From Marinilabilia sp046483585 (GTDB taxonomy: Bacteria > Bacteroidota > Bacteroidia > Bacteroidales > Marinilabiliaceae), in contig JAWOCV010000183.1 in the NCBI GenBank assembly GCA_046483585.1, forward strand, positions 1 to 7,190: a DNA stretch of 7,190 bases. The letters run 5' to 3'. Each line of letters starts with the position of its first letter. Position 1 is the first letter of the stretch. The translations under genes were made by a program, and so were the position numbers. The notes under the pieces are model-generated. The model saw only the letters and a list, made by a program, of their open reading frames with translations. It did not search any database and was not told the DNA's origin. Below, in pieces: positions 1-6,656 of this stretch.

Positions 1-393
1 CACAGGCCCTGGTTCCGGCCCGATTTTGACACCATGAATCTTGCAGCCCAAAAACTAAAAGATTATGAGGATTTTACCAGTTTTGCCCGGTTATACGGGG
101 GGAACAAAACCAATTTCTGTAAGATCGATGAAGCCTACTGGGAACAGCGCGGATCGCGTTACGTGTTTGTGATCCGAGCCAACCGTTTTCTCAGAAATAT
201 GGTTCGTGCCGTGGTGGGCACATTGCTTGATGTGGGAAGAGGTAAGATTTCGGTGGACGATTTCTGTACCATCATCGAAGCCCGCGACAGAGGAGGAGCC
301 GGGACTTCAGCGCCACCAGGAGGATTGTATCTGACAGATATCCGGTACCCTGAGAAGGTTTTTCGGAGACAGTGGCCATCGGGTGTAAGTTAG
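1..393 (+). CDS. truA: tRNA pseudouridine synthase A, C-terminal part (5' end outside window)
   Basis: TruA converts uridines 38-40 in the anticodon arm of many tRNAs to pseudouridine, in the cytoplasm. Frame 1 is open from the first base to a TAG at 391-393, giving 130 residues, roughly the last half of a TruA. Seen directly: a segment reading FTSFARLYGGNKTNFCKI, then the family's C-terminal core RFLRNMVRAVVGTLLDVGRGK, and near the end the APPGGLYLTDIRYP stretch that closes the TruA fold. The catalytic aspartate sits in the N-terminal half and is outside the window, so activity cannot be judged. The in-frame ATG at 34 is internal, not a start, because homology continues upstream of it. The gene converges on aroE, and its stop is only 8 bp before the start of the heptamer array, so that array is probably in its 3' untranslated region. 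No terminator is evident between stop and array. Confidence 0.95.
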   Translation, partial: HRPWFRPDFDTMNLAAQKLKDYEDFTSFARLYGGNKTNFCKIDEAYWEQRGSRYVFVIRANRFLRNMVRAVVGTLLDVGRGKISVDDFCTIIEARDRGGAGTSAPPGGLYLTDIRYPEKVFRRQWPSGVS

Positions 394-401
394 TGGTGAG
401 T

Positions 402-850
402 AGCTTAGTCGGAGAGTCAGTAGTAGGTGAAAGCTGGAAGCTGGAAGCTGTTAGCTGTTAGCTGTTAGCTCTTAGCTCAGTTGCAGAGTCAGTAGTAGCT
501 CGAAGCTCGAAGCTCGGAGCTCAAAGCTGGAAGCTCAAAGCTCGAAGCTCAAAGCTGGAAGCTCGAAGCTGGAAGCTCTTAGCTCTTAGCTGTTAGCTCT
601 TAGTTCAGTCGCAGAGTCAGTAGTAGCTGGAAGCTCAAAGCTCGAAGCTGGAAGCTCGAAGCTCGAAGCTCGAAGCTGGAAGTTAGAAGCTGGAAGCTAT
701 TAGCTGTTAGCTCTTAGCTCAGTTGCAGAGTCAGTAGTAGCTCGAAGCTCGGAGCTCAAAGCTGGAAGCTCAAAGCTCGAAGCTCAAAGCTGGAAGCTCG
801 AAGCTCGAAGCTCGAAGCTGGAAGTTAGAAGTTAGAAGCTGGAAGCTGGA
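402..850. repeat. AGCT-anchored heptanucleotide tandem array with higher-order structure
   Basis: About 55 tandem 7-bp units follow the truA stop; about 50 carry an exact AGCT core followed by a variable triplet. Triplets fall into classes: purine-ended (GGA, CGA, CAA, CGG), TT-ended (GTT, CTT, ATT), and a CAG unit that precedes a header. The exceptions are AGGTGAA, AGTTCAG and three AGTTAGA units. The array is cut by four copies of a 16-bp header into blocks at 425-480, 497-608, 625-722 and 739-850, exactly 8, 16, 14 and 16 units long. In blocks 1-3 purine-type units come first, then TT-type units, then CAG; block 4 lacks the TT part. AGCT is self-complementary, so a transcript could fold in many registers. 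It is non-coding as far as I can see. In unit length it recalls the heptanucleotide STRR families of cyanobacteria, but the sequence is different. Confidence 0.97.
409..738. repeat. Four copies of a 16-bp header that splits the heptamer array
   Basis: Copies lie at 409-424 (TCGGAGAGTCAGTAGT), 481-496 (TTGCAGAGTCAGTAGT), 609-624 (TCGCAGAGTCAGTAGT) and 723-738 (identical to the second). All share the 12-bp tail AGAGTCAGTAGT, and all differences are at positions 2-4. Each is preceded by a unit ending in AG (AGCTTAG, AGCTCAG, AGTTCAG, AGCTCAG), so the conserved module is nearer 23 bp. Sixteen is not a multiple of seven, so each header shifts the heptamer phase by two bases, yet the blocks between headers stay in perfect seven-base register. 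This suggests a composite unit copied as a whole rather than simple slippage. Confidence 0.93.
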
Positions 851-896
851 TACTAAAGACTATAAGAAATTTTGATTATCCTTTGCGGCACATCTT

Positions 897-1047
897 CAAT
901 AGTCCGTTAAACTTTTGCAAGAACCTTTGATTCAATTGTTTATATTACAATGGTTTTTTTGATAAAATGCAGATTTTTAGCGTTATATGATACATCTTAA
1001 ATCTTATATCTAAAAATCTAACGATCTATTGATCTTGAAATCTAACA
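897..1047 (+). repeat. Dispersed repeat, copy A (same orientation as copy B at 6657-6785)
   Basis: An ungapped comparison of 897-940 with 6657-6700 gives 36 identities in 44 positions by eye, beginning CAATAGTCCGTTAAA and ending CAATTGTT. The central part (941-993) is more diverged but still alignable. The right part is a short ATCT-anchored array in which 21 consecutive bases (1008-1028) are identical to 6762-6782. The distance from the AGTCCG motif to the array is 93 bp here and 94 bp in copy B, so the two are homologous elements rather than chance AT-rich similarity. No coding capacity or transposase is seen. It lies downstream of both truA and aroE, which converge here. Confidence 0.8.
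994..1047. repeat. ATCT-anchored 7-8 bp tandem mini-array (copy A)
   Basis: Seven consecutive units start with ATCT: ATCTTAA, ATCTTAT, ATCTAAAA, ATCTAACG, ATCTATTG, ATCTTGAA, ATCTAACA. The first two are 7 bp and the rest 8 bp. The design, a fixed tetranucleotide plus a variable tail, parallels the AGCT heptamers 150 bp away, but ATCT is not self-complementary. It forms the right end of dispersed repeat copy A. Confidence 0.75.
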
Positions 1048-1142
1048 AAAAATGCAAGTAAAATATTTTCAATTGTTTACATATTTTGTTAGATAAAAGC
1101 AAAAAAAATCCGGGACTCTTCTCCTTGTTCAAAACCCTGTTC
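1048..1142. other. AT-rich gap between repeat copy A and the aroE stop
   Basis: No gene was found. Together with 394-1047 it makes a 749-bp gene-free gap between the convergent truA and aroE. It contains a second occurrence of the 12-mer TTCAATTGTTTA (1068-1079; the first is at 932-943 inside repeat copy A). It also has an A8 run (1101-1108), which reads as T8 downstream of aroE on the minus strand, but without a good stem in front of it. Confidence 0.6.
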
Positions 1143-1886
1143 TTACCCGTTCCAAATTTCCCATGCCCCTTCGGCCTGAAGATGTAACATTTCCAGTCCG
1201 TTTTTGGTGGCAGCTCCTTTCTCAGCACATTTTTGCATAAAAAGGGTGTTTTCGGGATTGTAGACAAGGTCGTAAGCCAGGTGTTGAGGGGTGATCCCAT
1301 CGTAGGGGATGGGAGGGCAATCGTTTGTGTTGGGGGACATGCCTGCGGGTGTGGTATTAATAATGACTTTGTAGTCATGGAGTATTTCGGATGTCAGTGC
1401 ATCATACGAAACATGTGATGGATGTTTGGGATTGCGCGACACGAAACGGTACAAGAGGCCCAGCTGAGAAAGTCCGTAAGCTACCGCCCTGGAAGCTCCG
1501 CCTGTCCCAAGTATCAAAGCCTTTTGGTGCTGAGGCTGAAGCAGCGGGGCCAGTGACCTGGAAAAGCCGATGATGTCGCTGTTGTACCCGGTCAGAAACG
1601 GTTGGTTGTCCTCCCATTCGATTTTGATGACATTAACGGCGCCCACTTCCCGGGCCACAGGGTCTATCTTGTCAAGATGTTTCATGACCGCTTGCTTGTA
1701 AGGTATGGTAACATTCAATCCGGCCAGATAGGGATGTTTCTCCAGAAGAGCGGGAAATTGATCAATGTCCGGAATGGGGAAATTCAGATATCGGGCTTCA
1801 ATGCCTTCTTTCCGGAATTTTTCGGTGAAATATTTTTGCGAAAAAGAGTGTTCCAGGGGATAACCAATCAGTCCGTATGTTTTCAT
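1143..1886 (-). CDS. aroE: Shikimate dehydrogenase
   Basis: AroE reduces 3-dehydroshikimate to shikimate, with NADPH in the classical enzyme, in the cytoplasmic shikimate pathway toward chorismate and aromatic amino acids. The 247-residue product is slightly shorter than the usual 270-280 but appears complete. Shikimate-binding serines are in GYPLEHSFS (S14, S16). The NVTIPYK motif (58-64) carries the catalytic lysine K64; N85 of GAVN and D104 of YNSDIIG complete the catalytic and substrate set. The nucleotide-binding loop GTGGASRAV spans 127-135, followed by SRNP (150-153) after the second Rossmann strand, then NTTPAGM (177-183), YDLVYNP (205-211) and the C-terminal LQAEGAW with Q237. The ATG at 1884-1886 begins the expected MKTYGLIGYP start and lies 4 bp after the DUF368 stop, indicating translational coupling as the last gene of the operon. 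No missing residue was noted. Confidence 0.96.
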   Translation of the reverse strand: MKTYGLIGYPLEHSFSQKYFTEKFRKEGIEARYLNFPIPDIDQFPALLEKHPYLAGLNVTIPYKQAVMKHLDKIDPVAREVGAVNVIKIEWEDNQPFLTGYNSDIIGFSRSLAPLLQPQHQKALILGTGGASRAVAYGLSQLGLLYRFVSRNPKHPSHVSYDALTSEILHDYKVIINTTPAGMSPNTNDCPPIPYDGITPQHLAYDLVYNPENTLFMQKCAEKGAATKNGLEMLHLQAEGAWEIWNG

Positions 1887-1890
1887 GAAG

Positions 1891-2796
1891 CTATTCTTTT
1901 TGTTTTTTATCGGCCCATACTTCTGTTACAGCGATGCTGAGTATTCCCAAGATAATAAATATAACCGCTATTGCCAAACCGGCATCTACTTCAGGCAGGT
2001 GCCACTCGTAAGCCACAACCCTGGTCTTGTTACCAAAGGTTTCGGTAATCTCTGATTTCCATGGCCAGAGAATGCCCAGTGAACCCATGATAAAACCGGA
2101 AAGCAGGGCAATGGTTGAGTGTGGAAAACGTCCCAGAAGCCATGAGAGAAAACGGCTGAAAACGACCAGACCGGCTACGGCACCGATTCCCACGGGGAGG
2201 AGCACCGAAAGGTTGAGATCGTTTACTGCATCGATCATCACCAGTTGATAGTTACCCATAAGGATAAGGACAAAGGATCCGCTCAAACCCGGGAGGATCA
2301 TGCTGCAAATAGCCACAACCCCGCAGAGAAACAAATAAAAAAAGGTGCTGTTTTCCGAGGCGGGGGTGAGGACGGAAATGGCGACCGCAATAGCGGCGCC
2401 CGTAACAAATGAAACGATGGCAGGTGTATGCCATTTTCCAACGGTGCGGCCCACAAAATAGACCGAGGCCATTACCAGTCCGAAAAAGAATGCCCAGACG
2501 TAGGTAGGATAATGCTGAAACAAAAATTCAAGAAGACGGGCAAGGGAGATAATGGCGGCAAAAATGCCCGCGAACAACCAAACGAGGAACCACAGATCGG
2601 TATGGGAAGCAAAATCTCTGAAACGGCCTTTGATCAACAACTTGAGTGCCGGGGCATCGAAGGATTTTATAGCATTGATCAGCCGGGCAAAAATACCTGT
2701 TACCAGTGCAATGGTGCCTCCCGAAACGCCGGGAATGACATTGGCAGCCCCCATGGCTACCCCTTTCAAAAAAGTAAAGAGTGTTTTACTCAGCAT
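1891..2796 (-). CDS. DUF368 membrane protein, PopT-type undecaprenyl-phosphate translocase family
   Basis: This is a 301-residue polytopic inner-membrane protein. Members of the family (PopT in Vibrio cholerae and Staphylococcus aureus) have been shown to return undecaprenyl phosphate across the cytoplasmic membrane for reuse in peptidoglycan and surface-glycan synthesis; the role here is inferred from family membership. The diagnostic motif GAANVIPGVSGGT lies at 16-28, and a related motif MILPGLSGSFVLILMG lies at 166-181. The two resemble each other and suggest an internal duplication. By eye about eight hydrophobic segments occur, near 10-34, 67-90, 96-116, 124-145, 151-183, 195-215, 224-243 and 271-291, ending in a charged tail (DKKQKE). 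There is no cleavable signal peptide. The ATG at 2794-2796 overlaps the 3' end of the phosphosulfolactate synthase gene by 11 bp, and the stop is 4 bp before aroE. Length matches the family. Confidence 0.93.
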   Translation of the reverse strand: MLSKTLFTFLKGVAMGAANVIPGVSGGTIALVTGIFARLINAIKSFDAPALKLLIKGRFRDFASHTDLWFLVWLFAGIFAAIISLARLLEFLFQHYPTYVWAFFFGLVMASVYFVGRTVGKWHTPAIVSFVTGAAIAVAISVLTPASENSTFFYLFLCGVVAICSMILPGLSGSFVLILMGNYQLVMIDAVNDLNLSVLLPVGIGAVAGLVVFSRFLSWLLGRFPHSTIALLSGFIMGSLGILWPWKSEITETFGNKTRVVAYEWHLPEVDAGLAIAVIFIILGILSIAVTEVWADKKQKE

Positions 2797-3562
2797 CGGG
2801 GAGAAAATCTAATAAAGTGTCACCCCTGAGTCCAAGACGCAATGTCTCCAGCGGGATCACTTCGTTAGGGGCGATGTTACCCAGGTTCACATTGTGTCCG
2901 AAATGTTTGATAAACCATACCTGTTGCGATTTGAGAGGCGCTTCCCAGAGGATGCTGTCGCTGTCCAGATGTGTGCGGATGTCTTCGATGAGTTGCAGGT
3001 TGGCCGATCCGTCTTTATTGTAGATGCCTGTGGTGCCGCTCTCGCGGGCTTCGGCTATGACTTTCCAGGCGCCTGCATTCGTTTCTGTTTTCATCATCGA
3101 GATCCACTCGGTGTTGGGTATGATCTTGTCCGCAATTTTTGAGCCCACTTCACTGATTACGGTAAAATCCTTTGAAAGGGATTCGATGTACTTCAGTTTT
3201 TCTTCATGCGGCATGGTTATGGTACCATCGCTCACTTCAACATATTCCATTCCGAAGCGATCGAGATAGCGTTTGAATTCATTGAACATGTCACGAATGA
3301 TGAAAGCCTCAAAAAGTGTTCCGCCAAAATACGCCTTCAGTCCGGCTTCCCGGTAAACATTGAGCTTGGCTTCCAAATTGGGCACCAGCAAGCTGGTACC
3401 GAATCCCAATTTAACCAGATCTGTATAGGGGGCATTCCCTTCCACGAAATTCTCCGACTCTCGAACACTCAACCCCTTGTCCATCATCATAGTTAGTCCG
3501 TTTTCACGGGGCTTGTCGGGGCGTTGAGGCAGATGCGGCAGATCAAAGTTCATTATTCCCAT
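2786..3562 (-). CDS. comA: Phosphosulfolactate synthase (ComA family)
   Basis: ComA adds sulfite to phosphoenolpyruvate to make (R)-phosphosulfolactate, the first step of coenzyme M synthesis in methanogens. Bacterial homologues occur in Bacillus, where sulfolactate accumulates in spores, and in Bacteroidota, where the product's fate is unclear. This comA is unrelated to the competence gene of that name. The 258-residue TIM-barrel-type protein shows the family blocks KPRENGLTMMMDKGLS (17-32), DLVKLGFGTS (48-57), GGTLFE (80-85), YVEVSDGTITMP (107-118), SEVGSK (137-142), WKVIAEARESGTTGIY (166-181), LWEAPL (205-210) and NLGNIAPNEVIPLETLRLGL (226-245). The start is ambiguous: ATG at 3562 or, nine bases downstream, ATG at 3553 (MNFDLPHLPQR), where family similarity begins. 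They overlap the TPR gene by 20 or 11 bp. It also overlaps DUF368 by 11 bp. Sulfonolipid or sulfolactate synthesis is a possible role; no partner enzyme is in the window to confirm it. Confidence 0.92.
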   Translation of the reverse strand: MGIMNFDLPHLPQRPDKPRENGLTMMMDKGLSVRESENFVEGNAPYTDLVKLGFGTSLLVPNLEAKLNVYREAGLKAYFGGTLFEAFIIRDMFNEFKRYLDRFGMEYVEVSDGTITMPHEEKLKYIESLSKDFTVISEVGSKIADKIIPNTEWISMMKTETNAGAWKVIAEARESGTTGIYNKDGSANLQLIEDIRTHLDSDSILWEAPLKSQQVWFIKHFGHNVNLGNIAPNEVIPLETLRLGLRGDTLLDFLPDAE

Positions 3563-4988
3563 TATTTAGTTCGGTTAGTTGTGCCAGTGTTTTGTGTTTT
3601 TTTGCAATATTGATCACTTCGGGAAAAGTTTCCAGAAATTCCTGGATAAAACCGGGAGCATAAATGCCGGCTTCACTCAGGTGATGTATGCCGGTCCCGA
3701 TGTCTTCGGTGATCAGAAGATGATAGGCGGCCAGCATATACTGAAAGGAGCCGGTTTCAATGAAACGGGGGGTATATTGGTCCACGAAAAGTTCAATGTT
3801 ATACCCGGGTGTCAAGGCTTTATGCAATTTAAAAAGGGCTATGAGGTGGCGAAAATCGCGCCTGTTGCTGAGAGCCGCTTTTCTGAAAAACTTTTTGGAC
3901 AGGTCCCATTCTTCGTCGAGTACGTAAGTCTGGGCCCTGAGATGATGAAAAACCCCTGTTTCTTCATCCGTCATAAGTTCTTTCTCCACCATGGCACGAT
4001 CGATGACATCACGGCACTGAACGGGTTCCTGTGCCTCAAGAAAAAAACGGGCATATCCTTCCCACGCGTCAAAATCCAGAAAATCAGTGTTTACCGCCAG
4101 TTCATAAAAGCTGACGGTTTTTCCGGTGTCGCCCAGTTGATTCCAGCAATCGGCAATGTAATGAAGACAGCGTGACTGCAACAGATCATAAGAGATGCAT
4201 TCGAGATAGCTGTTGAGGGCTTCGTGGTATTGGTTTTGTTGCGCCAGACTGTTGCCTTTGTTGAAATGGGCCTGTGAGTGGTCGGGATTGATCGCCAGGC
4301 AAAAGTCGAATGCTTCATTGGCCTTCTCAAGGTTTCCCATCTTTACATGAGAGATACCACTGTTGTACCAGGCATTGTCCGAAAAAGGATTCAGATCCAG
4401 AAGATCCTGGTAAACATTATACGCCATATGGTCTTCTCCTTCCTGATCAAGCGCATAGGCCATCTCGAACAAGAGGTGCTCGTTTTGGTCAATTTTATCA
4501 TACCGTGCGCCCAGCATGTCAATCACTGTGCTGTATTCTTTATATTGGTTGAGATAGAGGGCCACATCCAGTAAGATCTCCTGCTCTTCATTAAAGGCAT
4601 ATTTCAGTCCTTCCTCAAAAATACTGATGCCCCGTTCGTTTTCTCCGCTACGCAGGTAAACGTATCCCAGGTTAAGGTATATTTCGGGGTTCGATTTTTC
4701 GAGCAAAAGGAGCTCCTCCAGTTGCGAGGCGGCTTTGAACAGTTGACCTTTTTCGATATAAATGATGGCTTGTTTTACGCGCAAATTGGTTGCCCCGGGA
4801 TGTTGCCTGATCCCGATCTCGATGATACGCCCGGCTTTATTGAACTGAAGTTTGTCTATATAAAAGTCGAAAATATTTTCAATGCTATGCACGTCAAAGA
4901 AGATTTCCTGTCCGCTGTACTCCATTTTCTCAAAACGTTCAACGGCTTCTTTGACTTCATTAAAATGTGCAGACCATGATTCAAACAT
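3543..4988 (-). CDS. Tetratricopeptide repeat (TPR) protein
   Basis: This is a 481-residue soluble protein built of 34-residue helical repeats, a protein-protein interaction scaffold; no enzymatic domain is visible. Counting from the ATG at 4988, repeats run about 68-101 (KGQLFKAASQLEELL), 102-135 (EIYLNLGYVYLRSGENERG), 170-203 (FEMAYALDQEGEDHMAYNVY), 204-237 (AWYNSGISHVKMGNLEKANEAF), 238-271 (AHFNKGNSLAQQNQYHEALNSY) and 272-305. More degenerate helical repeats fill much of the remainder. There is no signal peptide or transmembrane segment, so it is probably cytoplasmic. I chose ATG 4988 over the GTG at 4994: only two residues differ, and ATG sits about 20 bp after the promoter element. It is the first gene of the operon and overlaps the phosphosulfolactate synthase gene, so it may be co-regulated with envelope and sulfonate functions. 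The specific partner is unknown. Confidence 0.9.
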   Translation of the reverse strand: MFESWSAHFNEVKEAVERFEKMEYSGQEIFFDVHSIENIFDFYIDKLQFNKAGRIIEIGIRQHPGATNLRVKQAIIYIEKGQLFKAASQLEELLLLEKSNPEIYLNLGYVYLRSGENERGISIFEEGLKYAFNEEQEILLDVALYLNQYKEYSTVIDMLGARYDKIDQNEHLLFEMAYALDQEGEDHMAYNVYQDLLDLNPFSDNAWYNSGISHVKMGNLEKANEAFDFCLAINPDHSQAHFNKGNSLAQQNQYHEALNSYLECISYDLLQSRCLHYIADCWNQLGDTGKTVSFYELAVNTDFLDFDAWEGYARFFLEAQEPVQCRDVIDRAMVEKELMTDEETGVFHHLRAQTYVLDEEWDLSKKFFRKAALSNRRDFRHLIALFKLHKALTPGYNIELFVDQYTPRFIETGSFQYMLAAYHLLITEDIGTGIHHLSEAGIYAPGFIQEFLETFPEVINIAKKHKTLAQLTELNNGNNEL

Positions 4989-5008
4989 AAGCACTCAATT
5001 TAATCATG

Positions 5009-5039
5009 CAAAAGTACGCATTCTTTGCGGAAAGCCAAT
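5009..5039 (-). promoter_or_regulatory. Bacteroidota-type promoter of the TPR-comA-DUF368-aroE operon
   Basis: On the minus strand TACTTTTG (5016-5009) matches the -7 consensus TAnnTTTG exactly. ATTG (5039-5036) lies 19 bp upstream of it, at the position of the -33 TTTG element (three of four bases match). The predicted transcript would start roughly 15 bases before the TPR ATG, leaving a short leader. The location in the 81-bp gap after the DUF4301 gene fits an independent promoter for the four-gene operon. Confidence 0.7.
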
Positions 5040-5069
5040 ACCTCAGATTTTGATCTTTTCTTATATATT

Positions 5070-6599
5070 TTAACCGGCCTGATGAGCCGGACGCAAAAGA
5101 TCATTGACGGTTTTCACCGGATTGAAGGTTTCTACCGGCACTTCCACAAAAATGGTAAGCCAGTGGGCCATGGCCCCGTTCCATAAACCTGGTCGCTCAA
5201 GGGCTTTTATGGTTTTCCCGTTGACGGATTTCTCTGAAATAAAACCGGTTTCCGGGTCGATGTATTTCAGCAGATCAAACTTGTTCCCCTGATGGTCTTT
5301 GGTAATGCATACCAGATCCACCGGATTAAAATGGGTACTGGCTTCGAATGCCTTTTTTTGTTGGGGGTCTTCAAGGTCGATTTGAGAACTTTCCACGATT
5401 TGCAGGGTATCCTGTCCTTTGTTGTCTTTTACATGGAACGGTCCGCCACCGGGTTCTCCTTCATTCTTGACCATTCCGCACACCCGGATGGGACGGTCCA
5501 GATAAGTAAGAAGATAGGTGCCTTGTTCGCCGGCCGGTGCATTGATCAGGTGTTCCGGCATATCGGTATGAAGGGTTTCTTTCATAAACGCCCGGACTTC
5601 ATCGATCAGGGCTGTGTCAGGCCCTTTTTCGAGGCGGTTGATGAAATTGAATACCTTATTTCGGATCTCCAACGCCAGGCCGCCCAATGCCTGTTTGTAA
5701 TCACTGATCAGCTGAAGGCGGCCTTCGGGTACCACATTGTCGATGTTTTTGATGAAAATGATCCCGGCATCGCAGTCATTCAGATTCTCAATAAGTGATC
5801 CATGACCGCCGGGACGAAAGAGCAACTTACCATTTTCATCGCGATAAGGCTCATAGTTTGGTAATACGGCAATGGTATCGGTGTGAGGTTTCTGAAAACT
5901 AAACGAAACATCAAATGATATTCCGGTTCGTTCTTCCATTGCTGGGCGGGCCTTATTCAGCTCAGCCCTGAAAAGTTCCAAATGTTCGGGGCTGACCGTG
6001 AAATGAACCTTTGCCTTTTTCCCCCGGTCGGAGGCATAAAGAGCTCCTTCTGCCAGATGTTCTGCCAACGGTGTGCGGGCACCGTCGGGATAATCATGAA
6101 AGAGGATGAGTCCTTTGGGCAGGAAACTGTAATACAACCCCTCCTGACCGAGTACCGTTTTGATGATTTCCTCAGCATGCTTTTCCCGAACCACCGGGTC
6201 GTCCAGATCCATATGTTTCAGAAGATCTTTCAGCTTTTTGAAAAAAGCAAACCGCGGCAATTCCCGTATAAAACGGGTTACAGGATGGTTGCCGGTGAGA
6301 TCGGCAATGCTGTACGGCTCTTCAAGGTATTGATACAAAGCTTTAAACATCCGGCTGGCGGCCCCCGATGCCGGCACGAATTTCAAAGGTTCCACTCCCT
6401 TATTGATCTCCTCCTCATAGAGTTTCTTATATCCTTCAATTCGTGTTTCCGAAAGGGGAACAATACCATCGGTCAGCGTGGCAGGCCGCTCCACTTTCAG
6501 TGGCGGAAACCCTTTTTTGAACCGTTCGACCTGTTCCTGAACCGTTTCCGGGGCAATGCCTTTTTCCTGGAGTTGTTCTTTGTCACTGTTTTGTATCAT
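5070..6599 (-). CDS. DUF4301 domain protein, possibly nucleotidyltransferase-like
   Basis: This 509-residue protein corresponds to the DUF4301 family, typical of Bacteroidota and of about this length; its function is not established. Conserved stretches: FKKGFPPLKV (27-36), KFVPASGAASRMFK (73-86), TPLAEHL (177-183), SFQKPHTDTIAVL (234-246), RPGGHGSLIENLN (262-274), FIKNIDNVVP (282-291), VCGMVKNEGEPGGGPF (373-388) and a tail with GLWNGAMAHWLTIFVEVP (471-488). The glycine/serine-rich VPASGAASRM, the PGGHGSL motif and the NIDN motif recall the order of signature loops in UDP-sugar pyrophosphorylases, so an NTP-sugar transferase-like fold is my inference. There is no signal peptide. The start is ATG 6599 (MIQNSDKEQLQEKGI), preceded by A-rich sequence. 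A TTG at 6695 gives an unnatural extension running into repeat copy B. It is separated from the TPR operon by 81 bp and is probably transcribed on its own; no clear promoter was found upstream. Confidence 0.88.
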   Translation of the reverse strand: MIQNSDKEQLQEKGIAPETVQEQVERFKKGFPPLKVERPATLTDGIVPLSETRIEGYKKLYEEEINKGVEPLKFVPASGAASRMFKALYQYLEEPYSIADLTGNHPVTRFIRELPRFAFFKKLKDLLKHMDLDDPVVREKHAEEIIKTVLGQEGLYYSFLPKGLILFHDYPDGARTPLAEHLAEGALYASDRGKKAKVHFTVSPEHLELFRAELNKARPAMEERTGISFDVSFSFQKPHTDTIAVLPNYEPYRDENGKLLFRPGGHGSLIENLNDCDAGIIFIKNIDNVVPEGRLQLISDYKQALGGLALEIRNKVFNFINRLEKGPDTALIDEVRAFMKETLHTDMPEHLINAPAGEQGTYLLTYLDRPIRVCGMVKNEGEPGGGPFHVKDNKGQDTLQIVESSQIDLEDPQQKKAFEASTHFNPVDLVCITKDHQGNKFDLLKYIDPETGFISEKSVNGKTIKALERPGLWNGAMAHWLTIFVEVPVETFNPVKTVNDLLRPAHQAG

Positions 6600-6656
6600 A
6601 ATTTTTTCGCTTTTTGATCCCCATAAATTTGGAAAATTTTTAGCTGGAATAAAAGA

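Noticed and set aside
402..850. CRISPR array
   Set aside because: Units are 7 bp with no unique spacers of constant length; the 16-bp headers are irregularly spaced (72, 128 and 114 bp) and separated by more repeats. No cas gene is present.
1101..1142. Terminator of aroE (T8 run on the minus strand)
   Set aside because: The T-run is real, but the upstream sequence forms only GGG/CCC or GGA/TCC pairings; too weak a stem to call.
3579..4175. Plus-strand open frame of 198 codons opposite the TPR gene
   Set aside because: Antisense to a gene with clear 34-residue repeats; no independent start context or family signal.
5074..5090. Intrinsic terminator of the DUF4301 gene (CCGGC / GCCGG stem)
   Set aside because: Only a 5-bp stem overlapping the last codons, followed on the minus strand by TTAAAATATATAAG rather than a T-run. 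It may contribute weakly but cannot be called.
5982..6617. Plus-strand open frame of 211 codons opposite the DUF4301 gene
   Set aside because: Antisense to a protein with clear family motifs; its translation has no recognisable domain and is a compositional shadow.
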